A DNA stretch of 51,370 nt, from positions 1-51,370 of the forward strand of contig WVSL01000023.1 in NCBI GenBank assembly GCA_015689685.1, written 5' to 3'. Origin of the DNA: Rhodobacterales bacterium HKCCE2091 (GTDB taxonomy: Bacteria; Pseudomonadota; Alphaproteobacteria; Rhodobacterales; Rhodobacteraceae). Every line of letters starts with the position of its first letter. The stretch's first letter is position 1. A program made the position numbers and the translations under genes. Below the pieces are notes generated by a model. That model did not search any database. It was given only the letters and a program-made list of their open reading frames with translations, and was not told where the DNA came from. Below are positions 33,939 through 44,642 of this stretch, one piece after another.

Positions 33939-34604
33939 TCAGGCGCGCGGATAATGCAGCCGGATCGCCTCGGCGTCCTGGCCGCGCAGGTAGACGACCG
34001 AGTTGCCCTCTTCGGAAAAGATCGAGCGGCGGTAGGCCCCGGACGAGATGTCGGTCGGCAGGCCGAGCGCCTGCACCAGTTCCTCCAGCACCACCGAGGC
34101 GATCTCGCGCCGGTGGATGTCGCGGCTGATGGCGATGGCGGCGGACTGGATGTCGGCCCCGCGCGACCGGATCACCACGCGCCCGATCGACATCGCCGAT
34201 CCGTCGATCTGCGAATTGCCGGTGCCCTGGATCAGCCCGCCTTCGGGCGTCTCGAGCAGGTAGACGGGAATGTCGAACGGCGCGGCGTAGTGCCGGTCGA
34301 GCCAGAGATGCGCACCGAGCGCGTTGATCTCGTCGATGGCCGCGTCGAGCGCCTGGTCGACGAGGTCGAGCTTGTAGCTCGGGAAGGCCGGGTGAACGCC
34401 CGCGATACCCACGCGCAGCGACAGCCGCTGCGGGTCGGGCCAGCGCACGACGGGCTTGGCGCAGTCCCCGCCGGGCGGTGCGGCGCAGGCGACGAGCCGG
34501 TAGAAATCCTCGTCCGACAGCGGGCCGTCGACCGACACGAACTCCTGCGCGGCGAGCGGCGCGGGGACGAGAAGGGCGAGAAAGGTGCGGCGGGTCAGAC
34601 GCAT
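33939..34604 (-). CDS. DUF2927 domain-containing exported protein
   Basis: 221 residues. A twin-Arg-like N-terminus RLTRRTFLALLVPAPLAAQE suggests export. The conserved domain spans most of the protein (LRVGIAGVHPAFP, INALGAHLWLDRH) and includes REIASVVLEELVQALGLPTDI, a zincin-like helix with E-L-x-Q-A-L in place of H-E-x-x-H. Activity is therefore doubtful or non-classical. Met at 34604 is used because the signal sequence follows; an upstream Met gives an odd Cys/Arg-rich extension. Role unknown. Confidence 0.82.
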   Translation of the reverse strand: MRLTRRTFLALLVPAPLAAQEFVSVDGPLSDEDFYRLVACAAPPGGDCAKPVVRWPDPQRLSLRVGIAGVHPAFPSYKLDLVDQALDAAIDEINALGAHLWLDRHYAAPFDIPVYLLETPEGGLIQGTGNSQIDGSAMSIGRVVIRSRGADIQSAAIAISRDIHRREIASVVLEELVQALGLPTDISSGAYRRSIFSEEGNSVVYLRGQDAEAIRLHYPRA

Positions 34605-34674
34605 GGGCGAAGGGTTGGGGCAGGGGCGGCGGCAAATCAAGCCGCCCCGCATCCGGCCCGCGGCGGTTGTGGCC

Positions 34675-35154
34675 TCAGGGCCAGAGCGGCGGTTTGGCCA
34701 CCATCAGCCAGAACACCGCCACCAGCGCGGCGAAGGCCGGCCAGCCGAGCGCAAACCAGAGCCGGTAGGCCCGCCGCGCCTCCGCCGGCAGGGGCGCGCC
34801 GGTGTCTGCCGCCGTCAGGGCCAGATCGCGGATGCGGATCTGCAGCTTCACCACCGGAAGCCAGCAGGCGAAGGCAAGGACGTAGAGACCGTAGGTGACC
34901 AGGAGCCACGGTTCGGTCAGCCGGAACCCCGCGACATGGGCGAGCAGGAGGCCGGACAGCGGCTGCACGATCCCGGCGGGCGTGGTGAACAGCCAGTCGG
35001 CCACCACGACCCCGGAAGCGACGCCCGCGACCTGCCGCGCATCGCCCCGCCGCATCACCCAGACCATCTGGAACGCCGTCCCGATCCCGGTGCCGAACAG
35101 CACGGTGGAACTGAGAACGTGCAGCCATTTCAACGCGAAATAAGGGTCGATCAT
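34675..35154 (-). CDS. DUF2269 family integral membrane protein
   Basis: 159 residues with four TM helices. Opens MIDPYFALKWLHVLSSTVLFGTGIGTAF, typical of DUF2269, and continues MRRGDARQVAGVASGVVVADWLFTTPAG. The ATG overlaps the stop of the oxidoreductase/DoxX gene (ATGA), making it the last gene of the mtnP operon. His and Trp residues in the first helix resemble those of other small putative haem or quinone membrane proteins, but no function is established. Confidence 0.85.
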   Translation of the reverse strand: MIDPYFALKWLHVLSSTVLFGTGIGTAFQMVWVMRRGDARQVAGVASGVVVADWLFTTPAGIVQPLSGLLLAHVAGFRLTEPWLLVTYGLYVLAFACWLPVVKLQIRIRDLALTAADTGAPLPAEARRAYRLWFALGWPAFAALVAVFWLMVAKPPLWP

Positions 35155-36419
35155 CGCTCGCGCTCCAGCACCGCGTGGACGGCGATGAGCGCGAGGATCG
35201 GCAGGTTCTTCAGAAGCCCGCCAAGCGGCAGGGCCCAGAGCGCGGGGTTCAGCGCGCTGAAGGCGAGGGTGTAGCCAAGTACGAGCGCCGCCTGCGCGGC
35301 CGCGAGCGCGCCGGGCCGCCAGTTCCGGACCAGGGCGGCCGCGATGGCGAGGTCGGCGATCCCGCCCGCCCGCGCCAGTGCGATCCAGAGCCAGTCCGGC
35401 CCGCCGGGGGTGAGCGGCAGGAATGTTTCCGGCGGAAGCATCAGGCCGAGGATGCCGGACACGAGCCACAGGACCGCGAGCGTCAGGCGGATGACCGGGC
35501 GCAGGAGGTAGCTTCGCGCGTGCCACAGGTCCTGCGTTCCGGCGGGGCGGGACATGACGAATTCGCCGACACCGCGCGGGGTGACGCCGAGGGCCGTCGT
35601 CAGCGGCCTCTCGTCCGCTTCCAGTCCCCGGGAAAGCTGTTTCACCGCGGTCGCGGAGATGGGCCCGAGCCGCAACAAGTCGCCCGACCGTCCGAACGCC
35701 GTGGCGATCCCGGCGGGGATGCGCAGGATCGGCGCGGGGGGCAGGCCGAGCCATCGGCGCAGAAGCAGCGCCAGTCCCGCCTGGGTGATCCGCTCCGGCC
35801 CGCCGATGTCGTGGGGGCCGGGGGGCAGCCCCGCGGTCAGGCAGGCCCCGGTGACGCGGGCGAGATCGGCGGCGTGGATCGGGTTGAAGACCTGCGCGCC
35901 GTTCCCGACGACGGGGACCGCGAACGGCATCGCGGCCAGCGCGCGGGCAAGCGAAGTGCCGCCGTAGGAGGTGTCGGCCATCACGAGGCCCGGGCGCAGG
36001 ATGACCAGCCCGTGTTCCGCCGCGACCCTCTCGCCCTCGCGCCGCCAGCGGGCGAAGGGGGTGTCGGCCTCCACCCCGACAGCGGAGATCAGGACACCCG
36101 CCGCACCCGGCGCGCGCGCCGCGTAGGCCGCGGCCGGCGCGTCGCGGTGGACGGCGGCGAAGGCGGCGTCCGATCCGGTCAGCAACCCCGCCGCGTTCAC
36201 CACCGCCCGCCCGCCTTCGAGGTGCGGCCGCCAGAACTCAGGGTCGTGGGTCACTGGTGCGGCGAGATCTGCTTTCAGGGTGCGGAACCCCATCTCGGAC
36301 AGGGCGCGGACTGACCGGGCGCAGGCGATCACGTCTGCGCCTTCTGCCCTGAAATGAAACGCGAAATGCCGCCCGATGAACCCGTCCGCGCCGAGCAGGA
36401 GGATCGGCGGCAGGGTCAC
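35151..36419 (-). CDS. NAD(P)-binding oxidoreductase fused to a DoxX-like membrane domain
   Basis: 422 residues. The N-terminal Rossmann domain begins LLLGADGFIGRHF (G-x-x-G-x-x-G at about 10-16) and resembles atypical SDR/NDUFA9-type proteins to about residue 290 (VVGNGAQVFNPIHAADLARV, HDIGGPERI). The last 125 residues hold four TM helices (LAVLWLVSGILGLMLPPE, LAIAAALVRNW, AALVLGYTLAFSA, ILALIAVHAVLE), a DoxX-like module. The stop overlaps DUF2269 and the start overlaps mtnP. It may anchor a redox or quinone-linked activity at the membrane; substrate unknown. Confidence 0.85.
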   Translation of the reverse strand: MTLPPILLLGADGFIGRHFAFHFRAEGADVIACARSVRALSEMGFRTLKADLAAPVTHDPEFWRPHLEGGRAVVNAAGLLTGSDAAFAAVHRDAPAAAYAARAPGAAGVLISAVGVEADTPFARWRREGERVAAEHGLVILRPGLVMADTSYGGTSLARALAAMPFAVPVVGNGAQVFNPIHAADLARVTGACLTAGLPPGPHDIGGPERITQAGLALLLRRWLGLPPAPILRIPAGIATAFGRSGDLLRLGPISATAVKQLSRGLEADERPLTTALGVTPRGVGEFVMSRPAGTQDLWHARSYLLRPVIRLTLAVLWLVSGILGLMLPPETFLPLTPGGPDWLWIALARAGGIADLAIAAALVRNWRPGALAAAQAALVLGYTLAFSALNPALWALPLGGLLKNLPILALIAVHAVLERER

Positions 36420-37282
36420 AGCACGCGGCCGGCCACGGCGTCGAGCCTCGCCGCCAGTTCCGGGTCGCGGGCGGCGGGGGCGGTCAGGATCGCGTGGTCG
36501 AGCGCGCGGTCGCAGCCATGCGGGCAGGGCGCCACCGGCGGGAGCGTCGCGGCGAGGTTGCGGACCGTCGCGCGCGCCTTGTCGGCGTTGCCGGTCAGGG
36601 TCGCGACGATGGCGCTGATGTCAACGGTGCCGTGGTCGGGATGCCAACTGTCGTAGTCGGTGACCATCGCGAGGCTGACGTAGCAGATTTCGGCTTCGCG
36701 GGCGAGCTTGGCCTCGGGCATGTTGGTCATCCCGATCACGTCCGCGCCCCAGGCCTCGCGGTACATTCGGCTTTCGGCGAGGGTGGAGAATTGCGGACCC
36801 TCCATCGCGAGGTAGGTGCCGCCGTCATGGACCGTGACACCAGCCTTCCGCGCGGCCGCGGCGGCGGCTTGCGTCAGCCGGGCGCAGGTCGGGTGCGCGA
36901 CCGAGACGTGGGCCACAAGCCCTTGCCCGAAAAAGGATTTCTCGCGCGCGAAGGTGCGGTCGATGAACTGGTCGACGGCGACGAAATCGCCCGGCGCCAT
37001 CTCCTCCCGGAACGACCCGCAGGCCGAGACGGAGAGGATGTCGGTGGCCCCGAGCCGCTTCAGCGCGTCGATGTTGGCGCGGTATGGAACGGTCGTCGGC
37101 GTGTGGACGTGGCCGCGCCCGTGACGGGGCAGGAATGCCATGTCGGTGCCGCCGAGGCGACCGGTCAGGATCTCGTCGGACGGCGCGCCGAACGGGCTGT
37201 CGACCTGCCGCCACTCCGCGTCTTCCAGCCCGTCGATGTCGTAGACGCCGGATCCGCCGATGATGGCGAGCAGTCGTGTCAT
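36416..37282 (-). CDS. mtnP: S-methyl-5'-thioadenosine phosphorylase
   Basis: Phosphorolyses methylthioadenosine to adenine and 5-methylthioribose-1-phosphate; 288 residues. LLAIIGGSGVYDIDGL, FLPRHGRGHVHTPTTVPYRANI (phosphate site), YLAMEGPQFSTLAESRMYR, and the substrate loop IGMTNMPEAKLAREAEICY with VTDYDSWH are all canonical of MTAP. First gene of a three-gene operon linked by ATGA overlaps. The adenine it yields can be used by apt, encoded about 2.5 kb away. Confidence 0.96.
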   Translation of the reverse strand: MTRLLAIIGGSGVYDIDGLEDAEWRQVDSPFGAPSDEILTGRLGGTDMAFLPRHGRGHVHTPTTVPYRANIDALKRLGATDILSVSACGSFREEMAPGDFVAVDQFIDRTFAREKSFFGQGLVAHVSVAHPTCARLTQAAAAAARKAGVTVHDGGTYLAMEGPQFSTLAESRMYREAWGADVIGMTNMPEAKLAREAEICYVSLAMVTDYDSWHPDHGTVDISAIVATLTGNADKARATVRNLAATLPPVAPCPHGCDRALDHAILTAPAARDPELAARLDAVAGRVL

Positions 37283-37364
37283 GCCGGTCCCCCGTTCGGA
37301 TTTCCCCGGACGCTAGCGGCGGCGCGACGGGGGGACAATGGCGGAGAAAGGTTGAGACATGGTT

Positions 37365-37970
37365 TCAGCGCGACGGGCGCTTCAGCTCGAACACCTCGGT
37401 GATGCGGGCGTAGTCGCGATAGCCGAGGCGGGACAGCGTCTGGACCCGGGTCACGTCGAACCGCCCTTCGACCAGCGCGTCATCGGCGATGTGGACACCG
37501 GTAACTTCGCCGATCACCATGAAATTGCTGTCGCCTTTCAACGGGATGACCTGGAGCATCCGGCATTCAAGGTTGGCCGGGGCGGCCGCCACGCGGGGGC
37601 AATCGATGGTCTCGCAGGCCGCCTTTTCCAGGCCCGCATGGGCGAATTCGTCGGTCCCGGCGGGGAGGGGGGCGGAGCTTGCGTTCATCGCGTCGCGGAG
37701 GGCGTAGGTGGCGATGTTGACGCAGAAGACGCCGGTGTCGCGGAGCTGCGAGACGGTGTCCTTGGTGCCGTCGCGGTCGGGCTTGGTGCTGGTCGAGCAG
37801 AACATCACCTGCGGCGGATCGTCGGCGATCGCGTTGAAGAACGAGTACGGCGCGAGGTTGTCCAACCCGTTGGAATCCCGCGTCGAAATCCAGCCGATCG
37901 GGCGCGGCGCGACGATCGCCTTGAACGGGTTCCAGGGCAGGGGGTGGCCGGTTTCGGGCGTGTAGAACAT
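37365..37970 (-). CDS. Flavin reductase family protein (FMN-binding split barrel)
   Basis: 201 residues. IVAPRPIGWISTRDSNGLDNLAPYS forms the FMN-binding split-barrel motif and FFNAIADDPPQVMFCSTS continues it. NSFMVIGEV-like (here NFMVIGEVTGVHIADDAL) is also typical. A cytoplasmic oxidoreductase that may reduce flavin for a partner mono-oxygenase; no partner is adjacent. Starts with MFYTPETGHPLPWNPF, the usual start of this subfamily. Confidence 0.9.
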   Translation of the reverse strand: MFYTPETGHPLPWNPFKAIVAPRPIGWISTRDSNGLDNLAPYSFFNAIADDPPQVMFCSTSTKPDRDGTKDTVSQLRDTGVFCVNIATYALRDAMNASSAPLPAGTDEFAHAGLEKAACETIDCPRVAAAPANLECRMLQVIPLKGDSNFMVIGEVTGVHIADDALVEGRFDVTRVQTLSRLGYRDYARITEVFELKRPSR

Positions 37971-38037
37971 GGGCTCTCCGGTTTGCTACCGACACTAGCC
38001 CATGCTAGCGAGGAATCCAGAGGGGCCGGGCGGGCGC

Positions 38038-38520
38038 ATGTACGAAATTTGCCGTGAGGAATCAAAGGACTGGTGGGAGGTGGAGGCGTTGTACGACCTC
38101 TGCTTCGCGCCCGGCCGCACGGCGTTGTCGTCCTACAGGTTGAGGGACGGTGTGCCGCCGGTCTCGGCGTTAAGCCTCGTCGCGCGCGACGCCGACGGGA
38201 TCCTGGCCGGTGCGATCCGCTACTGGCCGGTCCTGATCGCAGGCCGGTGGGAGGCGCTGTTGCTGGGGCCCGTGGCCGTCCACCCGACCCGGCAGGGGGA
38301 GGGGCTGGCGGGCCGGCTGATCCGGGAGAGCCTTGAAAAGGCGCAGGAATTACGCTGGCCGCGGGTCATGCTGGTGGGCGACGAGCCGTACTACGGGCGC
38401 TACGGGTTCACCCGGCTCGACGGCGTGGAAATGCCGCCGCCGACGAACCCGGAGCGCGTGCTGGGCCTGTGGAACTGGGACGGCGTGCGCGGGAAAGTGT
38501 TACCGTGGCGCACGCGATAA
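38038..38520 (+). CDS. GNAT family N-acetyltransferase
   Basis: 160 residues. The acetyl-CoA loop is LLGPVAVHPTRQGEGLAGRLI (Q-x-x-G-x-G/A type). The C-terminal GDEPYYGRYGFTRL block is that of YhbS/predicted N-acetyltransferases. ATG 38038 is preferred since the conserved MYEICREES start lies there; an upstream in-frame ATG at 38002 adds 12 residues. Substrate unknown. Confidence 0.85.
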   Translation: MYEICREESKDWWEVEALYDLCFAPGRTALSSYRLRDGVPPVSALSLVARDADGILAGAIRYWPVLIAGRWEALLLGPVAVHPTRQGEGLAGRLIRESLEKAQELRWPRVMLVGDEPYYGRYGFTRLDGVEMPPPTNPERVLGLWNWDGVRGKVLPWRTR

Positions 38521-38568
38521 CCGCCGAAGTCCGGCAATTAACCGTTTCGGCGCGGTCCCGCGGCGCTA

Positions 38569-38619
38569 GGTAGAAACCGGGTAGAACCGGGGTAGATCGC
38601 GGGTAGAATCCGGGTAGAA
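38569..38619. repeat. Five short direct repeats GGTAGA(A) with 10-11 bp period
   Basis: GGTAGA occurs at 38569, 38580, 38591, 38602 and 38612, usually inside CCGGGTAGAA. Four steps of 11, 11, 11 and 10 bp keep the copies on one face of the helix. They lie 80-130 bp before the BrnA-like gene. They could be a protein-binding array or a simple slippage product. Confidence 0.85.
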
Positions 38620-38698
38620 ATTCCCGCCCCCCGGCGGCAGGGCAAAATCTTAACCAATTCACCCGATCCTGTGGCCATTCCCAGCGGAGATGACACGG

Positions 38699-39082
38699 AT
38701 GGCGGACGCCCCGAGAACGCGCGCCCAGCGCGAGCACATGACCTACATGGTCGATGCGATGCGCCGGTTCGAATACGACATGCACGAGACGATCTGGCTG
38801 AACCGCCGGATCCCGGAGGAATGGTTCGCCATCGCCAAGCGCCAGGAGAGCGCGAAGGTGAAGGTCGGGTTTTCCTGCGACGAGGACGTGGTGAAGTGGT
38901 TCCGCTCGATGGGGCCCGGGTACCAGCGGCGGATGTGCGACGTGCTGCGCGCGTTCATGCACGGGAAGCTCGCGGGGGTGATCCACGCGGGCGAGACGCT
39001 GGAGAGCTACAGGTGGCCGGACGAGGTGCGGCCGGAGTGGGGGCAGACGGGGCGGGAGCGGGAGCGGGGGAGAGGGAGGTGA
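38699..39082 (+). CDS. BrnA-like antitoxin family protein (orphan)
   Basis: 127 residues. The middle block VKVGFSCDEDVVKWFRSMGPGYQRRMCDVLRAFMHGKL resembles the ribbon-helix-helix DNA-binding part of BrnA/DUF4415 antitoxins (usually D-x-D-V-x-x-W-F-R-x-x-G-x-G-Y-Q). A longer N-terminal helical part (RAQREHMTYMVDAMRRFEYDM) is not typical. ATG 38699 has GGAG 9 nt upstream; ATG 38690 sits directly on that site. No BrnT-like toxin is beside it, so it may be a stand-alone regulator. Confidence 0.65.
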   Translation: MADAPRTRAQREHMTYMVDAMRRFEYDMHETIWLNRRIPEEWFAIAKRQESAKVKVGFSCDEDVVKWFRSMGPGYQRRMCDVLRAFMHGKLAGVIHAGETLESYRWPDEVRPEWGQTGRERERGRGR

Positions 39083-39121
39083 GGCTTGTCCTCAAGAAGG
39101 GCTGGGTTTATTCTAAAAGAA

Positions 39122-39149
39122 TTGACAGTCCGGCAGACATCTCTACGAC
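39122..39149 (+). promoter_or_regulatory. Possible sigma-70 promoter of the kinase gene
   Basis: A perfect TTGACA at 39122-39127, then 16 nt, then TACGAC (3 of 6 matches) at 39144-39149, in an AT-rich 90-bp gap ending at the ATG at 39174. Suggests autonomous transcription. Confidence 0.35.
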
Positions 39150-39173
39150 AAATTGGGGCTTACTAGGTAACTG

Positions 39174-40313
39174 ATGAAGAGCGATATAATCTTCGACAAA
39201 CCAAAAAAGTATAAACTCATTCGTCAATTAGGGGAGGGGGCTTGCGGCAGGACTGTGCTAGTCCGAGATGAGGAGATGGACTGCGAACTGGTGTCCAAGA
39301 AATATGTCCCGATGGACGGAATAGAGGCGGGCACAGATTTCTTTAAGGAGCTACTTGAGAGATTCCGACAAGAGGCTCGAATTCTCTTTCGACTGCATCA
39401 TCCCAATATCGTCAGGGTCTACAACTATTTTGACTATAGCGATCTCGGGACCGGATATATTATGATGGAGTTTGTCGATGGAACAAGCGTTATCGATTAT
39501 CTGGCGCGCGAACCTTTGAAAACTGGAAGTGTATTTCAGAGCTTGATCGGTGCATTTGCCTACCTTGAAGAGCGCGACATCCTCCACAGAGACATCCGTT
39601 CGCAGAACATCATGGTGACGGCAGACGGCACGGTCAAAATTATTGATTTTGGCTTTGGAAAGACGATCACAAGCGAGATAGATGCGCGAAGAAGTGTTTC
39701 GCTAAACTGGTGGTGTGAGCCGCCCGCTGAAATAGCCGCTGGTCTGTACGATCATCGAACCGAGCAATATTTTGTTGGGAAACTTTTTGAGGAGGTTATC
39801 CGAGAACACGAGCTATCTGACTTCCCGTATCTTCCTATCGTTTCCCGGATGACGCAGCCAGACGCTATAAATCGCTTTCAGTCCTTTTCCGAAATATTGG
39901 CAGCAACGGCGCAGCGCGAATTTTCTGAAATTAGCTTCAGCAGCGTAGAGAAGCAGGCCTACACAGATTTTGCCGAGGATCTTGTAGGGGTATTCTCTTC
40001 TATTAATTCTGATGCCACTTACCGAGTGGATGTGGAGGAACTCATAAAGAAGCTAGGTGAGCTCTATGATGCGTCAATGTTAGAAGATACTCTACCAAAC
40101 CCTGTTGTGCTCGCCAGGATCTTTGTGAGAGGCTCGTTTAGGTATTATAACAACGCAGAAGTTCGGGTTTCGGGTCTGTTGGCGTTCATTAAGCTAATAA
40201 AGGCGGCGTCTCCACTCAGGCAGGAGATAATAGCCAAGAATTTGGCGGCAAAACTGGACGCAATTCCTCGGAAGGCAAATGTTCTAGACATTGACGACGA
40301 GATACCATTCTAG
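39174..40313 (+). CDS. Serine/threonine (Hanks-type) protein kinase of low GC content
   Basis: 379 residues. The kinase fold is complete: Gly loop GEGACGRTV at 20-28, Lys at 42/43 in VSKKYV, alpha-C Glu67 in RFRQEARIL, catalytic HRD at 138-140 (LHRDIRSQN, with Arg where K is usual), Mg DFG at 158-160 and a P-P-A-E motif. About 130 C-terminal residues are unrecognised; there is no TM or PASTA domain, so it is cytoplasmic. The gene is far more AT-rich than all neighbours (ATA, AGA, TTT and TTA codons common) and has no phosphatase partner. It looks horizontally acquired. Confidence 0.82.
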   Translation: MKSDIIFDKPKKYKLIRQLGEGACGRTVLVRDEEMDCELVSKKYVPMDGIEAGTDFFKELLERFRQEARILFRLHHPNIVRVYNYFDYSDLGTGYIMMEFVDGTSVIDYLAREPLKTGSVFQSLIGAFAYLEERDILHRDIRSQNIMVTADGTVKIIDFGFGKTITSEIDARRSVSLNWWCEPPAEIAAGLYDHRTEQYFVGKLFEEVIREHELSDFPYLPIVSRMTQPDAINRFQSFSEILAATAQREFSEISFSSVEKQAYTDFAEDLVGVFSSINSDATYRVDVEELIKKLGELYDASMLEDTLPNPVVLARIFVRGSFRYYNNAEVRVSGLLAFIKLIKAASPLRQEIIAKNLAAKLDAIPRKANVLDIDDEIPF

Positions 40314-40331
40314 AAACTGAAAAAGACTATT

Positions 40332-43820
<3,489 letters not shown>

Positions 43821-43959
43821 GGCCATCCCCTCGTCAAATTGGCCTGCGTTATATGGAAGGCGCGGGCGGGCGCAACCCCTTCCCGGAGCACCGCGCCGCG
43901 ACGTCTTGCGCGCGGGGCGGGGCGGGCGTAGGGGCGGAGGGACCCCGAGGAGACACCCG

Positions 43960-44286
43960 ATGCCCTGGCTGCAGCTTCTGATCGCGATCGCGGGCGAGGT
44001 GATCGGCACCTCGGCGCTGAAACTGACCGAGGGGTTCACCCGGCCGGGCTGGATCGCGGTGGTGGTCGCGGGCTATGGCGTGGCGTTCTATTTCCTGGCG
44101 CTGGTGCTTCAGCGCCTGCCGCTCGGCGTGACCTACGCGATCTGGTCGGGCGTCGGCGTGGCGGCGGTCACGGTGATCGGCGTGGCGGCGTTCGGCCAGC
44201 GGCTCGATCCGCCGGCATTCCTGGGGATCGGGCTGATCGTGGCGGGGGTGCTGGTGCTGAACCTCTGGTCCGGGGCGGGGCACTGA
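43960..44286 (+). CDS. Small multidrug resistance (SMR) family transporter
   Basis: 108-residue, four-TM proton-coupled exporter. The essential membrane glutamate is E13 in [16 protein letters not shown], and [18 protein letters not shown] is the TM3 signature. Start ATG 43960 follows CGAGGAG. Divergent from carB with 139 bp between. Members export cationic drugs or guanidinium; the exact substrate is not readable. Confidence 0.92.
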   Translation: MPWLQLLIAIAGEVIGTSALKLTEGFTRPGWIAVVVAGYGVAFYFLALVLQRLPLGVTYAIWSGVGVAAVTVIGVAAFGQRLDPPAFLGIGLIVAGVLVLNLWSGAGH

Positions 44287-44347
44287 GCGGGCGGGCGGGT
44301 CTCAGGGGCATCGAGCCCCTTCGAACCGCGGGCCTCGCCGGCCGGGC

Positions 44348-44372
44348 CCGAGGGGGTTTTCCACCCCCTCGG
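44348..44372. terminator. Hairpin after the SMR gene
   Basis: CCGAGGGGGT (44348-44357), loop TTTCC, ACCCCCTCGG (44363-44372): perfect 10-bp stem 61 bp after the stop. No T-run follows, so it is only a probable terminator. Confidence 0.45.
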
Positions 44373-44386
44373 AACGCCCCCGAGGA

Positions 44387-44569
44387 ATATTTGAAGGACA
44401 AAGACGGGGGACGGGTCGGACCGCGAACCCCCGCGGCATGCCCGCCCGGGGCGACGCCACGGGGGCCGTCTTCGTCCACGGTCATCGGCGTCCCCGCCTG
44501 TACCGTACGGGGAGGGTCCGGCGATTCCGGTTAACGAACCGTTACGCCCCGTCTTTGTCCTTCAAATAT
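44387..44569. repeat. 23-nt perfect inverted repeat, arms 137 nt apart
   Basis: The 23-nt arm at 44387-44409 (starting ATATTTGAAGGACAA) recurs as its exact reverse complement at 44547-44569. Both arms are also flanked by GAGG/CCTC-like bases. AT-rich cores of this type (GAGGATATTTG with AAGA after) are common in Rhodobacteraceae intergenic DNA, so these may be two copies of a REP-like element. Confidence 0.85.
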
Positions 44570-44642
44570 CTCCGCCGGAGGCACCACCCGCGCGCGATGG
44601 CTTCCCGCCGCAGGCGGGGGGCCTGAGCGCGCGGATCCGCCC

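Larger units (their letters stand above)
44287..44642. other. Intergenic region (356 bp) with inverted repeats between the SMR gene and cfa
   Basis: No credible gene; the short open frames lack ribosome sites and protein-like composition. It contains a 10-bp hairpin at 44348-44372, a perfect 23-nt inverted repeat pair (44387-44409 and 44547-44569) and a TTAA-N7-TTAC motif at 44531-44545. It lies between the 3' ends of two convergent genes and so is probably a transcription-end or repeat-element region. Confidence 0.6.
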
